From assembly GCF_963677035.1 (NCBI RefSeq), contig NZ_OY781472.1, forward strand, positions 1,054,001-1,118,000: DNA of 64,000 bases, in the 5' to 3' direction. Numbering within the stretch: position 1 is the stretch's first letter; each line of letters opens with the position of its first letter. Of the stretch, positions 27,502-35,682 are shown in pieces. Source of the stretch: an uncultured Hyphomonas sp. Lineage in GTDB: Bacteria; Pseudomonadota; Alphaproteobacteria; Caulobacterales; Hyphomonadaceae. The notes beneath the pieces were generated by a model. That model was not told the origin of the DNA, did not search any database, and saw only the letters and a program-made list of their open reading frames with translations. Position numbers and translations under genes: made by a program.

Positions 27502-27550
27502 AAGGAAAAAGGGGCAGAGGTGTGCACACACTCCCTGCCCCTAAACAAAA

Positions 27551-27581
27551 CAGCCGGGGCCAAAATGTGGCGCCCGGCTGC
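27551..27581 (-). terminator. Terminator hairpin after the first pal gene
   Basis: On the minus strand CAGCCGGG...CCCGGCTG with an inner GCCA/TGGC pairing is followed by TTTTGTTTAG. It is nearly identical to the hairpin at 26890-26920 although the flanks differ. Confidence 0.85.
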
Positions 27582-27605
27582 GTATTGCTGAATTGAAATG
27601 TTTCG

Positions 27606-28154
27606 TTAGCTGGTGGTGCCCGAAACAATCTGAGTGAACCCGTTGCGGTTCAGGGCCCAGGCAGCTTCGTCCGAACCGGCAGCGATCGGACGTTCTTTAC
27701 CGTAGGAAATCGTGTCGATGCGCGACGGATCAACGCCGAGCGAGACCAGATAGTCTTTCACGACCGAAGCGCGACGCTCGCCGAGAGCGAGGTTGTATTC
27801 CCGCGTGCCACGCTCGTCGCAGTTACCGGCGACCATGATGCGGACCGCCGGGTAGGAGTCCAGCCATGCGGCCTGCAGCTTCAGGATTTCCTGATCTGCT
27901 GGGTCCAGACGGTATTCGTTCAGGTCGAAATAGACGCGGTCACCCACGTTCACGCGGAAGTCTTCGAGCGAACCCGGTGCCGGGCCCTGAACGACAGGCG
28001 CCGCTGGCTCTTCTTCGACCGGCGGTGGCGGAGCCGGAATCGCTTCGACCACTTCCACCGTCTCGACTTCTTCCACCGGCGCTGGCTTGGACGCGCAAGC
28101 GCCGAGGGTGACGAGTACAGCCGCGGCTGCGGAGATTTTGAGATAGGATTGCAT
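27606..28154 (-). CDS. pal: Peptidoglycan-associated lipoprotein, first copy
   Basis: The outer-membrane lipoprotein of Tol-Pal. The ATG at 28154 follows an AGGGGAG site. The frame is open further upstream, but those residues are not protein-like. Lipobox LGAC is followed by a Glu/Pro/Val-rich linker (AIPAPPPPVEEEPAA), then the OmpA-like domain with DRVYFDLNEYRLD, NCDERGTREYNLALG and SRIDTISYGKE. It is 182 residues. It lies between the tolB terminator and its own hairpin, so it is probably a separate transcript. This copy sits in the canonical position after tolB. Confidence 0.95.
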   Translation of the reverse strand: MQSYLKISAAAAVLVTLGACASKPAPVEEVETVEVVEAIPAPPPPVEEEPAAPVVQGPAPGSLEDFRVNVGDRVYFDLNEYRLDPADQEILKLQAAWLDSYPAVRIMVAGNCDERGTREYNLALGERRASVVKDYLVSLGVDPSRIDTISYGKERPIAAGSDEAAWALNRNGFTQIVSGTTS

Positions 28155-28333
28155 TACAGTCAGACTCCCCTGGATGTCCTGAGCTTGGTGACGCCTTGCG
28201 GCCCCTGAGTACCAGCAGCCGACGCGGCTTTCGTGTTGCTTCCACAATGGGGCCGAATTCCGGCAACATTCAGGCGCAAGCTGCTTCGAGAGGCCTTTTA
28301 CACAAAGATTCCGGTGCTGTCTCCCTAAAGCAA

Positions 28334-28359
28334 CGCCCCCGACCAAGAAATCGGGGGCG
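28334..28359 (-). terminator. Terminator after tolB
   Basis: On the minus strand a 9-bp stem CGCCCCCGA/TCGGGGGCG with an 8-nt loop is followed by TTGCTTT. It lies 24 bp past the tolB stop. The rest of the gap (28155-28330) presumably holds the pal promoter. Confidence 0.85.
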
Positions 28360-28382
28360 AAACCTGTATATTAATCAGCCTA

Positions 28383-29744
28383 TTACTGCAGGAGCGGCGA
28401 CCAGGCCGGGTCAGAGGCATCGGTCTGGGTCTGCAGGCGGTGCGCATTCCGGCCGGAAAGGTCCACCGACCAGAGCTGAGGACCGGCGCCGGGACGGCTC
28501 TCGCGGAAATAAGTGATCACGCGGCCGTTCGGCGACCAGTCCGGACCTTCGTCCAGATAGGCTTCCGTCAGCAGGCGCTCGCCGGTGCCATCGGTGCCGA
28601 TGACGCCGATATAGAACTTGCCGCCCAGCTGCTTGGTGAAGGCGACGAGATCGCCGCGCGGGCTCCAGACCGGTGTGGAGTACTGGCCCTTGTTGAACGT
28701 AATGCGGCAGGCAACATCCCGGCCGCCCGACGGACAGGTGCGCGGGCTGCCATCGGTGTTCATGATGTAGAGCTGCGGGCTGCCGCCACGGTCTGACGTG
28801 AAGACGATGGCCTTGCCGTCCGGCGACATCGATGGCGACGTATCGATCGCCGGATGATCGGTCAGGCGGCGCGACTGCCGGGTCTGCAGGTTCATGATGT
28901 AGAGATCGGAATTGCCGTGTTCGGCCTGGGTCATCAGCACGCTTTCGCCATCGCGCGAGAAGCGCGGGGCAAAGGTCATGCCGGGGAAATTGCCCAGCAA
29001 TTCCTGGCGGCCGGTCTCGATATTGAAGAGATAGACGCGCGGACGCCCGCCCTCATACGACATGTAGGTGATTTCCTGCGCCGACGGGCTGAAGCGCGGC
29101 GTCAGCACCGTATTGGTGCCCGGTGTCAGATATTGCTGGTTGGCACCGTCGGAATCCATGATCGCGAGACGTTTCACACGGTTCAGTTTCGGGCCGGTCT
29201 CGGCGATGTAGACGATCCGCGTGTCGAAGTACGGGTCTTCGCCGGTCAGACGGGTGTAGATCGAATCGGCAATCTTGTGGGCGATACGGCGCCAATTGTC
29301 CGGCGTCGTGGTCAGGCGGCGCCCCGGCTGGCCATTGATCCGCATCACATCGCCTGCATAGACATCCCACAAACGGAACGAGACGGCGATCTTGCCGTCC
29401 GGCAATTCCTCGAACGCGCCGACAACAAGCCCGTCTGTATTGATGATCTTCCAGTCAGCGAAACGCGGCTGGACGTCGATCGACAGATCCTTCTGGATGA
29501 AGGAGGCCGGGTTCTGAATTTCGAACAGGCCGGTCGATTCCAAATCGTTGCGCACGACGTCGGCAATCTGACGGGCAAGCTCGGTGTTCGTGCCGCCGCG
29601 GACTTCAAAGTCCGGGATGGCCAGAGGCGTCGGCTGGAAATTGCCGCTGCCTTCAACCAGCACTTTAAGTTCGGCCGAGGCGGTCGGCGCCAGTCCAATG
29701 GCGGCGGTGAACGCCATCACCAGGGCAAGTAGCAGGCGGGTCAT
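28383..29744 (-). CDS. tolB: Tol-Pal translocation protein TolB
   Basis: The periplasmic beta-propeller that shuttles between TolA and Pal. The ATG at 29744 follows a strong AGGAGG and starts a signal peptide (MTRLLLALVMAFTAAIGLAP). The N-terminal domain is about residues 25-160. The six-bladed propeller follows, with repeats such as PRFSPSAQEITYMSYEGG, SPSMSPDGKAIVFTSDRGG and GPDWSPNGRVITYFRES. It is 453 residues, normal length. A longer frame upstream overlaps tolA and is rejected. Confidence 0.96.
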   Translation of the reverse strand: MTRLLLALVMAFTAAIGLAPTASAELKVLVEGSGNFQPTPLAIPDFEVRGGTNTELARQIADVVRNDLESTGLFEIQNPASFIQKDLSIDVQPRFADWKIINTDGLVVGAFEELPDGKIAVSFRLWDVYAGDVMRINGQPGRRLTTTPDNWRRIAHKIADSIYTRLTGEDPYFDTRIVYIAETGPKLNRVKRLAIMDSDGANQQYLTPGTNTVLTPRFSPSAQEITYMSYEGGRPRVYLFNIETGRQELLGNFPGMTFAPRFSRDGESVLMTQAEHGNSDLYIMNLQTRQSRRLTDHPAIDTSPSMSPDGKAIVFTSDRGGSPQLYIMNTDGSPRTCPSGGRDVACRITFNKGQYSTPVWSPRGDLVAFTKQLGGKFYIGVIGTDGTGERLLTEAYLDEGPDWSPNGRVITYFRESRPGAGPQLWSVDLSGRNAHRLQTQTDASDPAWSPLLQ

Positions 29745-29766
29745 GGGAATCCTCCTTTGAACGGGT

Positions 29767-30687
29767 CTAGGGCTGGGTCGGGCTGACGGTGACATTGATG
29801 TCTTTCCACAGGTCATAATCGTCTTCGGGCAATTGGTAAGGGGCACATTTGCGTACGGCACGCAATGCTACGTCCACGGCAATACCGGAGCGGCCGATCG
29901 GGCGCGAGCGCGGACTGACCAGTTCGACATTGCCTTTCAGCGTGCCGTCACGGTTCAGCGTCACACGCATCTGGACATCGATCTGGTCTTCCTTCGGCAG
30001 GTCTGACACGCCGCGCCAGCAGGTATAGATCTGGCGGCGCATCGCGGCCTGGAGCGAAGCGGTATTGCCGCGGCGCTCCCCTGCCCCGGGGCGGGTTTCC
30101 TGCGCATCGCGCAGCACCGGCTTGTTGATTTGCGGCGGCACTTCCTCAGTCGGCGTGCGGCGTTCGTCCTGCGCCTTGTCTTTCAGGATGTCCTCGAACT
30201 CATTCAGGAAGTCGAGATCGTTATCTGCCTTCGGCTTTTGCTTCTCGATCAGCTTGGGCTCCTCTTTTTTCGGAGGCGGCTCTTCCTTCTTGGGCTCTTC
30301 CTTTTTCTCCGGTGGCGGAGGTTCAGGCTCTTCGTCAGGAATGACGACTTCTTCCTCTTCCGGAGCTGACTCTTCCTGAGGCGGAGGTTCGGGAGCCTCT
30401 TCCACCTCTTCGGGGACGGCCTCCTCTTCCTCCTGCGGCTCCTCAGCCTTCTGAACGGGTGCGATGTCTGTCACCAGGCCAATCTCGACAAAATCAATCG
30501 GCACGTCGATGGCGCTGGCGCATTGCGGGAGGCGCATGAGAATGTCGACCGGGGCGAGCCCCGGCTCCTCCTTCTGGAGGCGTTCGATCATCTTGTCGCA
30601 ATCCGACTTCTGATGCGGCCATGACAAGACCGCCATCGCAAGGACGGACGCGTGCACGATCGTGGAGACTGTCAGGCCGCGAAGCAT
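29767..30687 (-). CDS. tolA: TolA-like protein of the Tol-Pal system
   Basis: An inner-membrane protein that transmits force from TolQR to TolB and Pal. The 306-residue protein has an N-terminal membrane helix (GLTVSTIVHASVLAMAVLSW), a long Glu/Pro/Lys-rich stalk (about residues 85-160, runs such as PEEVEEAPEPPP and EPKKEEPPPKK), and a C-terminal TonB/TolA-like domain with RRQIYTCWRGV and VRKCAPYQLPEDDYDLW. The stalk is acidic and Pro-rich rather than the Ala/Lys helix of enterics, as is common in alphaproteobacteria. It lies between tolR and tolB. Confidence 0.92.
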   Translation of the reverse strand: MLRGLTVSTIVHASVLAMAVLSWPHQKSDCDKMIERLQKEEPGLAPVDILMRLPQCASAIDVPIDFVEIGLVTDIAPVQKAEEPQEEEEAVPEEVEEAPEPPPQEESAPEEEEVVIPDEEPEPPPPEKKEEPKKEEPPPKKEEPKLIEKQKPKADNDLDFLNEFEDILKDKAQDERRTPTEEVPPQINKPVLRDAQETRPGAGERRGNTASLQAAMRRQIYTCWRGVSDLPKEDQIDVQMRVTLNRDGTLKGNVELVSPRSRPIGRSGIAVDVALRAVRKCAPYQLPEDDYDLWKDINVTVSPTQP

Positions 30688-30703
30688 TCCTGCCGGCCGC
30701 TCC

Positions 30704-31141
30704 TTATTTCTTCTGTTCCGTCACGAGCGAGACGCGCGTGTAACCGGCGGCTCGGATCTCGGACATGACTTCCATCATGATGCCGTAAGGCGTCGCTTCA
30801 TCCCCGCGTACATAGATCGGCTTGTCATACCCTTCGCCGATGATCGCCTGCAGCTGAGGCCCCAGCGTGTCGACCTGGACCTCGGTGTTCTGGATGAACA
30901 CGGCCCCATCCGACTTGATGGTGATGGCCAGAGGCGCATCGTTCGGGTCGGTCTGGATCGGACCGGACTTTGTTTTCGGCAGGCTGATGTCCTCGCCCCG
31001 CACCAGCATGGGCGCGGTGATCATGAACACGATCAGCAAGACGAGCATGACGTCCACAAAGGGCGTCACATTGATTTCAGCATTCAGGGACCGGCGTCCG
31101 CGCCGTCCTCCCTTGCCGCCAGAGCCGAGGATCATGCCCAT
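30704..31141 (-). CDS. tolR: Biopolymer transport protein TolR
   Basis: A component of the TolQR proton channel. The ATG at 31141 is 4 bp past the tolQ stop; another ATG lies two codons on. The 145-residue protein has a basic N-terminus (GGKGGRRGRR), then NAEINVTPFVDVMLVLLIVFM, containing the proton-path Asp within a single membrane helix, and a periplasmic ExbD/TolR domain. It is in the canonical Q-R-A order. Confidence 0.95.
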   Translation of the reverse strand: MGMILGSGGKGGRRGRRSLNAEINVTPFVDVMLVLLIVFMITAPMLVRGEDISLPKTKSGPIQTDPNDAPLAITIKSDGAVFIQNTEVQVDTLGPQLQAIIGEGYDKPIYVRGDEATPYGIMMEVMSEIRAAGYTRVSLVTEQKK

Positions 31142-31145
31142 GCGA

Positions 31146-31859
31146 TCAATCCCGTGCCGGATCGGACGCCCGGCGCGACAGACGCACCAGGACATCCTGC
31201 GAGAAGGCGTCGAGCTGGTCTGCGAAACGCGTCAGATCGCCGGTGAACTTGTTGTAGAAAATGACCGCCGGGATCGCGGCGACAAGGCCCATGCCGGTGG
31301 CGAACAGGGCTTCGGCAATCGGGCCGGCCACGGTGCCAAGGCTGGTGTCCTGCTGGGCGGCGATGTTGAGGAAGGCATTCATGATGCCCCACACCGTGCC
31401 GAACAGGCCGATAAAGGGCGACGCCGATCCGATCGTGGCCAGAACGCCAAGACCGCTCCCGGCGCGGCCAAGTTCCCGGTCGACCGTCGCGCGCATGGAG
31501 CGCTCGGCCCGGTCAACAAGGGCGCTTGCCTCTCCGGAGCCTGGCGGCACACGGCGGGCATCCGACCATTCGCGGGCCGCCGCCTGAAACACCCGGCTGG
31601 CCGCATCGCCGCCGCCCGATCCCGGGCGCAGGTCGAGTTCTTCAGTCCGGCCGTTCCAGAAGGCATCTTCGAACTGGCGTGCTTTCTTCCGGGCCGAGCC
31701 GAGCGAGAAGAGTTTCTCGCCGATCACGATCCAGGACCAGACCGAGGCCAGGAACAGCATGAACATGACCAGTTTGACGACCGGATCTGCCTCGAAAATG
31801 AGGGCAATCAGTGAAAAGTCGGTATTACTGGCCGCTGTGCCGATCGCTTCCGATTCCAT
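31146..31859 (-). CDS. tolQ: Tol-Pal system proton channel protein TolQ
   Basis: An ExbB/TolQ family inner-membrane protein that powers Tol-Pal with the proton gradient. The 237-residue protein has three membrane helices (KLVMFMLFLASVWSWIVIGEK, ASPFIGLFGTVWGIMNAF, and ALFATGMGLVAAIPAVIFYNKF), with the family hallmarks GLFGTVWGIM and T-GMGLVAAIPA. It is the first gene of tolQRAB; the 247-bp gap upstream should hold the promoter. Confidence 0.96.
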   Translation of the reverse strand: MESEAIGTAASNTDFSLIALIFEADPVVKLVMFMLFLASVWSWIVIGEKLFSLGSARKKARQFEDAFWNGRTEELDLRPGSGGGDAASRVFQAAAREWSDARRVPPGSGEASALVDRAERSMRATVDRELGRAGSGLGVLATIGSASPFIGLFGTVWGIMNAFLNIAAQQDTSLGTVAGPIAEALFATGMGLVAAIPAVIFYNKFTGDLTRFADQLDAFSQDVLVRLSRRASDPARD

Positions 31860-32017
31860 AGGACGAATGTGCTCCTTGAAGATGGCAGGCCGGCAGCCCG
31901 CAGATAAGGCGTGCGTCCCGTAAAGACGGGCGCTTGGTGCCCCTGTTTCTACAACAATTCCGGCAGAATCACGGCAGAGCGCCCTGATTCCGCAGCTTGC
32001 CTCCCGGCTAGGTGGGA

Positions 32018-32050
32018 AGGGTTAAGAATTTGTTCGATTTTATTAACCCT
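32018..32050. promoter_or_regulatory. Perfect 8-bp inverted repeat upstream of tolQ
   Basis: AGGGTTAA at 32018-32025 and TTAACCCT at 32043-32050 form a perfect inverted repeat with an AT-rich 17-bp centre, about 160 bp upstream of the tolQ start. It could be an operator. It contains TTAA half-sites like those of CtrA, but not at the TTAA-N7-TTAA spacing. The rest of 31860-32106 shows no gene. Confidence 0.4.
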
Positions 32051-32106
32051 GCACGGGAAAGAGGCATGACCGGTTCACATGCAGGGCTCTGCGCATGACC
32101 TGTCCG

Positions 32107-32571
32107 TCAGGCTGATTCTGCGCCGGTCCAGCGATAGGCGGCAAGCGAGTCCATCATCTCGCGGACAGGCCGGCGCGCGCGCCCGTCGGCATGGATCATC
32201 ACGGCGGTGATTTCCCCTTCGGCGATCAGCTCGCCGTCCCGCAGGCAGGCCTGCCGGAACAGCAAGCGTGGCCCGTCGAGGCCGAGATAGCGCGTGCGGA
32301 CCTGCAGGAGGTCATCGACTTTCGCGGCGCGCTTGTAGTCCACCGCCACACGGGTCAGCGTAAAGGCGGCCGGGTCCTCGCGGTTCAGCAGGTCCTGGTG
32401 CGAGACGCCCGCATCCCGCAGGCAGTCCGACCGGCCCCGCTCGAAAAAGCGGAGATAGTTGGCGTGATAGACCATGCCGGTGAAATCGGTGTCTTCGTAA
32501 TAGACGCGCACCTCGATCCAGTGCTGGCGCTCAGCGTCGAAATGGCGGTCATCTAAAGCAGGCAGGCTCAT
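32107..32571 (-). CDS. ybgC: Tol-Pal associated acyl-CoA thioesterase YbgC
   Basis: A hot-dog-fold thioesterase, 154 residues. The 4-hydroxybenzoyl-CoA thioesterase signature VYYEDTDFTGMVYHANYLRFFERGR includes the catalytic Asp. YbgC is commonly the first gene of tol-pal clusters and acts on short acyl-CoA or acyl-ACP at the membrane. Here it precedes tolQ by 247 bp on the same strand, so it may have its own transcript. Confidence 0.93.
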   Translation of the reverse strand: MSLPALDDRHFDAERQHWIEVRVYYEDTDFTGMVYHANYLRFFERGRSDCLRDAGVSHQDLLNREDPAAFTLTRVAVDYKRAAKVDDLLQVRTRYLGLDGPRLLFRQACLRDGELIAEGEITAVMIHADGRARRPVREMMDSLAAYRWTGAESA

Positions 32572-32658
32572 GTCTTCGCCGTATCAGAGCCGGAACAGCC
32601 CGTCACCCCTGTTGCGCCTGCCCTCCCGCCCGAGATTGGCCTGCCAGAGACAGCAGGC

Positions 32659-33207
32659 CTATTTCGGCTGGACCGTCATTTCCAGCGGCGCGGTCTCATA
32701 TCCGAGGTCTTCGGCGCGCTGTTTCAGGCTTTTCAGTTTCTCCGGCGCAAGCTGGGGCGTACGCGACAGGATCCAGAGATATTTTCCATCCGGACTGCCG
32801 ACCAGCGAGGCGGAATAGTCCGGCTCCAGCGCGAGAATCCAGTAGTCACCCTCCGCGAACGGCACCCAGGACGGCGCAAACTTCACTTTGAGCTGGCTGT
32901 TGCCCGTGCCTTCCACGACGCGCGCCCGGCCCTCTGCCACTTTCTTCTTCCCGTCCAGCGAGCCCTTGAAACAGGTATTGGTGACCGAGACCGTGCCATC
33001 ATCCTTCAGGCCATATTCGGCGGTGACGCCCGTACAGTACCGCTCGAACCGGTTGGGATAGCGGGCGATTTCATACCAGAGCCCGGCATAGCGGGTCAGA
33101 TCTACGGACGACACAGTGGACGGGACGGCCGTTGTGTCACGATAGTCGGGCTGGCTGGTACAGGCTGAAAGCAGGACGGCGGCGAAGGCCGGCAGGGCGA
33201 GGCGCAT
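32659..33207 (-). CDS. Bacterial lipocalin (Blc-like outer membrane lipoprotein)
   Basis: A 182-residue protein with lipoprotein leader and lipobox LSAC. The lipocalin signature DLTRYAGLWYEIARYPNRFE follows, then CTGVTAEYGLKDDGTVSVTNTC and the conserved C-terminal YLWILSRTPQL. Blc-type lipocalins bind lysophospholipids or fatty acids in the envelope. It lies 61 bp downstream of the alpha/beta hydrolase gene on the same strand. Confidence 0.93.
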   Translation of the reverse strand: MRLALPAFAAVLLSACTSQPDYRDTTAVPSTVSSVDLTRYAGLWYEIARYPNRFERYCTGVTAEYGLKDDGTVSVTNTCFKGSLDGKKKVAEGRARVVEGTGNSQLKVKFAPSWVPFAEGDYWILALEPDYSASLVGSPDGKYLWILSRTPQLAPEKLKSLKQRAEDLGYETAPLEMTVQPK

Positions 33208-33267
33208 CAGAATTCTCCTTCTGCCCTTATACGCGCGAAGGCCTCTGCCGGTTTCCCGGAAACCGCA

Positions 33268-34263
33268 TCAGCCGTCTTCCGTCGGCGCCGCGGGGGCCGC
33301 TTCCGGCGCGTTCAGCTCCGCCAGGAAGGACCGCAGATCCGCCGCGGATTCCTCCGCCACTTCTTCCTGCGGCAGGTGGCCTGCATCGGGATAGATCACC
33401 AGTTCTGCCCCGGGGATGGCATCGGCAAATTTGCGGGCGGCGGCGACAGGGATCAGCTTGTCCTGCTCCCCCTGCAGGATCAGCGTCGGGGTCTTTATTT
33501 TCGACAAAGCCTCCGTCGTCGCCCAGATGCGGCCCTTGCCGCCCGATGCCAGCGTCATCAGCGCGTCACGGTGACAGGGCGCGCGGGCGAGCGCGGTGTA
33601 GCGGTAGACCATCTCGTCTGTGGCAAGCTCCGGATTGGCGAAGCTGTTACGCAGGCCATCCTGCACGAGCCACGTCATGTCGGTGTTCTTCATCAGGCGC
33701 CGGGCAACGGGGTTCGCCAACAGTTTGAAAACGAGAGGATCCGATTTCTCTTCCTGGGCATTTTTCGACCAGCCCGACGCGTCGACCAGGACGAGGCCCT
33801 CCAGCCGTGCCGGATGCGCCAGCGCATAGGCCCAGGCCACACCGCCGCCCATGGAATTGCCCGCAAGGGTAAATTTGTCGACGCCCAGTTCCCGCGTCAC
33901 CGCATCCACTGTCTCGACGAATTGTTCGGTGCCGATGCGGTCGCCATCCAGGCAATTGGTGAGACCATGCCCCGGCAGATCCATCGAGATTACGCGATAG
34001 TCGCGCTTCAGATTTGCAACCCAGGGCTCCCATGTATGCAACGAGGACGAAAATCCGTGCACCAACACAATCGCGGGCGCGTCCCGCGGGCCGACATCGC
34101 GATAATGGACGCGCAATCCGTTCTCCAGCGGCAGAATGCGGCTGTCGGAATTTGCATAGACGAGTTCAAGCCGGTCATAGCCGATATCGGCGCGCTGGAG
34201 GGCAAACCAGCCAGCAGCCAAAATCGCAACAAGGGTAAGCAGAACCACCAGAAAACGGCGCAT
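33268..34263 (-). CDS. Alpha/beta hydrolase, membrane-anchored or exported
   Basis: This 331-residue protein begins with a hydrophobic helix (FLVVLLTLVAILAAGWFAL). The catalytic core has VLVHGFSSSLHTWEPW (oxyanion loop), the nucleophile Ser in AGNSMGGG (about residue 137), an acid in GEQDKLIP (about 256) and the His in DAGHLPQEE (about 288). The tail is Ala/Pro-rich. The substrate is not evident; the fold covers lipases, esterases and dehalogenases. Confidence 0.9.
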   Translation of the reverse strand: MRRFLVVLLTLVAILAAGWFALQRADIGYDRLELVYANSDSRILPLENGLRVHYRDVGPRDAPAIVLVHGFSSSLHTWEPWVANLKRDYRVISMDLPGHGLTNCLDGDRIGTEQFVETVDAVTRELGVDKFTLAGNSMGGGVAWAYALAHPARLEGLVLVDASGWSKNAQEEKSDPLVFKLLANPVARRLMKNTDMTWLVQDGLRNSFANPELATDEMVYRYTALARAPCHRDALMTLASGGKGRIWATTEALSKIKTPTLILQGEQDKLIPVAAARKFADAIPGAELVIYPDAGHLPQEEVAEESAADLRSFLAELNAPEAAPAAPTEDG

Positions 34264-34345
34264 GCCCGTTTCCTTCCTCCCGGTTGATTTCTGAATCAGA
34301 TGGGCAGAGTAAGCGCGCCCGGTCCTGCCCTGTCAATTCCGGAAG

Positions 34346-35089
34346 TCATCTGATTGCGCAAACCGGGCAGCCTGAATCCCGGCGCAGTGTGACCGTACGC
34401 GATTCAGCGCCGAGGCCATCGATCAGCAGAACCCGGCCGATCAATGGACGGCCCGCTCCGGTAATCAGTTTCACGGCCTCCAGCGCCATCGCCGTGCCGG
34501 TCATGCCGGTCAGCGCGCCGACCACGCCAACTTCGTCGCACGCCTCGGCATCCGGCGGCGTTTCCGGCACCCAGCACTGGTAGCAGGGTGCCTCTGCCTG
34601 CAGGCCGGAGGCAAACACGCTGACCTGCCCGCTCCAGCCCGCGGCGGCGCCATGTACCATGGCCCGGCCGGTTTCATGCGCCAGCCGGTTCAGGGCATAG
34701 CGTGTGGGGAAATTGTCGGACGCATCGATCAGGATATCTCCGGCAGGCGCGGCGCCGTCTCCGAAACGCTCGGCCTGCACGCCGATTTTTATGGACGGAT
34801 CCATTGCCCGCAGGCGCGCAGCCAGACTTTCCACCTTTTGCGTGCCAATCTCTTCATCCGTAAACTGAATTTGACGTTGCAGGTTCGACCGCTCCACCCG
34901 GTCATCATCCCAGAGGTCGATCCGGCCGACGCCCGCCGCCGCGAGGTAGAGCGCGCACGGGCCGCCAAGGGCCCCTGCCCCGATGATGGAGACATGGGCG
35001 GCGCGCAGTTTCTGCAGGCCCGGCCCGCCAATTTCCTTGAGCAGGATATGGCGCCGGTGACGGTCCAGCTCTTCCGGGGTCAGGCTCAT
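34346..35089 (-). CDS. ThiF/MoeB family E1-like adenylyltransferase
   Basis: This enzyme type adenylates the C-terminus of a ubiquitin-like sulfur carrier (MoaD or ThiS). The ATG at 35089 overlaps the nadD stop (ATGA); longer frames upstream run inside nadD. The 247-residue protein shows GAGALGGPCALYLAAAGVG for ATP, DDDRVERSNLQRQ, a Cys in ACDEVGVVGALTG, and zinc-binding pairs CYQC and CPVC. There is no rhodanese domain. Whether it serves molybdopterin or thiamine cannot be decided from context. Confidence 0.9.
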   Translation of the reverse strand: MSLTPEELDRHRRHILLKEIGGPGLQKLRAAHVSIIGAGALGGPCALYLAAAGVGRIDLWDDDRVERSNLQRQIQFTDEEIGTQKVESLAARLRAMDPSIKIGVQAERFGDGAAPAGDILIDASDNFPTRYALNRLAHETGRAMVHGAAAGWSGQVSVFASGLQAEAPCYQCWVPETPPDAEACDEVGVVGALTGMTGTAMALEAVKLITGAGRPLIGRVLLIDGLGAESRTVTLRRDSGCPVCAIR

Positions 35090-35682
35090 GCCGCGGCCTT
35101 CCGGATGGCTGTGGAGGAGGACGGGTCCAGCGGGCCTTTCAGATAGACCCAGGCTGGCGCGGCAAGCCCTGGCAAGAGCGGGGCAAAGGCCTCCGGAATC
35201 CGGTCTTTCGCGAAGGTCCGGGCGAATTTCGAATTGCGTGCCCCGGGCCCCACGCCCGGCCGCGCCACGATCGCGATCGGCATCATCCGGGCAATGTCCT
35301 GCCAGCGCCGCCAGTGATGGAAGCTGGCCATATTGTCGGCGCCCATCAGCCAGACGAAATCCGTTTGCGGGGCATGCGCGCACAGCGTCAGCAAGGTTTG
35401 CCAGGAATAGGTGTAGCCGAGCTGCGTCTCGATATCGGTGACGATCATCCGCGGATGACGCCCGGCCACGGCCTCTGCCGAGGCGAAGCGGGCATTGAAA
35501 TCACCATGCTCAGTCTTCAGCGGATTACCACGCGCGACGATCCACCAGATCCAGTCCAGCTGAAGCCGCTTCATGGCCGCTTCGGCAACATGGAGATGGC
35601 CGGTGTGCGCCGGGTTGAAGCTGCCACCGAACAGGCCGATGCGCAGCCCCTTTGCAGGACCCGGTAACCGGACTGGCCTCAA
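35086..35682 (-). CDS. nadD: Nicotinate-nucleotide adenylyltransferase
   Basis: NadD makes deamido-NAD from NaMN and ATP. The nucleotidyltransferase motif GGSFNPAHTGHLHVAE is near residue 20 and the C-terminal SSSTAIR motif is intact. It is 198 residues. The start appears to be TTG at 35682, overlapping the proA stop as TTGA; the next gene overlaps by ATGA. So proA, nadD and the ThiF-like gene are a tightly coupled operon. The place usually taken by a ribosomal silencing factor gene after nadD is occupied here by the ThiF-like gene. Confidence 0.93.
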   Translation of the reverse strand: MRPVRLPGPAKGLRIGLFGGSFNPAHTGHLHVAEAAMKRLQLDWIWWIVARGNPLKTEHGDFNARFASAEAVAGRHPRMIVTDIETQLGYTYSWQTLLTLCAHAPQTDFVWLMGADNMASFHHWRRWQDIARMMPIAIVARPGVGPGARNSKFARTFAKDRIPEAFAPLLPGLAAPAWVYLKGPLDPSSSTAIRKAAA

